From positions 2,666,001 through 2,730,000 of the forward strand of contig JALIRH010000039.1 of NCBI GenBank assembly GCA_023055505.1: a stretch of DNA of 64,000 nt. Direction: 5' to 3'. This DNA comes from Callipepla californica brunnescens (lineage: Eukaryota > Chordata > Aves > Galliformes > Odontophoridae). Below are positions 63,885-64,000 of this stretch, piece after piece. Below the pieces are notes generated by a model. The model saw only the letters and a list, made by a program, of their open reading frames with translations, ran no database searches and was not told where the DNA came from. Each line of letters begins with the position of its first letter. Positions within the stretch are counted from its first letter, which is position 1. A program made the position numbers and the translations under genes.

Positions 63885-63937
63885 AGGACAAAGGCTACCA
63901 CTGACTCCACCAGCGGTTGAGGAGGCAGGAATGGCAG
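63885..63937 (+). other. Possible exon start with ATG, gene unidentified
   Basis: A long pyrimidine tract ends in CCCCCAG (AG at 63883-63884), an excellent acceptor context. The following 53 bases are of balanced composition, unlike the homopolymeric flanks, and contain an ATG at 63931. They end at CAG|GTTGCG, a weak donor. Without splicing, the ATG reads M-A-G-C-E-L-S-L and stays open to the window edge through proline codons. Either a 5' non-coding exon or the first coding exon is possible. I do not recognise the protein. Confidence 0.3.
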
Positions 63938-64000
63938 GTTGCGAGCTTTCTTTATTTACCCCTCACCACCCCCCCACCCCCTCAACCCCCCCCCCCAAAA

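Larger units (their letters stand above)
61080..63960 (+). promoter_or_regulatory. CpG-island promoter domain of an unidentified gene
   Basis: CpG dinucleotides are scarce in the preceding 60 kb but abundant from about 61080 through 63700, with GC-box-like GGGGCGG words and GCGCGG clusters. In vertebrates an unmethylated CpG domain this long usually covers the promoter and first exon of a developmental or housekeeping gene. The densest CpG (about 63480-63715) and the start of pyrimidine-rich intron-like sequence at 63720 suggest transcription toward the right. Open frames across the domain on both strands reflect high GC and match no known protein. Donor-like GAG|GTGAGC (about 62817) and CAG|GTGGGT (about 62859) words exist, but no exon is proven. 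Confidence 0.75.

Noticed and set aside
63305..63920. Two long + strand frames (158 and 177 codons)
   Set aside because: Their translations are driven by homopolymers (poly-F, poly-G, poly-P-like) and shift with run length, so they are not credible coding sequence.

Overview
The window looks like nuclear DNA from a bird, most likely a galliform or close relative. The main evidence is CR1 retrotransposon copies that end in the avian-type 3' tail, with ATTCTATG-like octamers at 11193-11213 and decayed versions near 3790 and 40040. There are no operons, no dense gene packing and no protein family I can recognise in any reading frame, apart from a decayed LINE reverse transcriptase. Most of the window (about 1-61,000) is a gene desert.

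Layout. 1-16,300 is ordinary AT-moderate intergenic sequence with 5'-truncated CR1 tails (3677-3793 +, 11127-11213 +, 13613-13765 -), an older CR1/L3-like relic (8694-8860 -) and simple repeats. 16,330-16,500 has a possible isolated TATA promoter. 16,500-25,500 is gene-free and contains a (GAAA)n tract and a (TA)n run capped by a 9-bp inverted repeat. From 25,500 to 61,000, AT-rich blocks with clusters of homeodomain-type TAATTA sites stand out from the background: 25540-25740, 28866-29130, 31630-32130, 39240-39790, 47640-48090, 49015-49500, 51560-51850 and 60010-60560. They have the texture of vertebrate developmental enhancers or conserved non-coding elements. 58775-59690 is an old antisense CR1/L3-like LINE that still shows C-terminal reverse-transcriptase similarity.

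At about 61,080 the composition changes sharply to a CpG-rich domain that runs almost to the window end. This is a CpG-island promoter, probably for a gene reading rightward out of the window. Two CTCF-like motifs in divergent orientation (61479-61491 on -, 62089-62104 on +) lie at the desert/island junction, the arrangement typical of a chromatin-domain boundary. The last kilobase has G-quadruplex runs, long pyrimidine homopolymers and a possible splice acceptor followed by a short exon-like segment with an ATG (63885-63937). I could not identify the gene.

Working model (inference): the right edge is the 5' end of a regulated, possibly developmental gene, and the desert is its upstream regulatory landscape or that of a neighbour. 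No complete protein-coding gene can be supported in the window.
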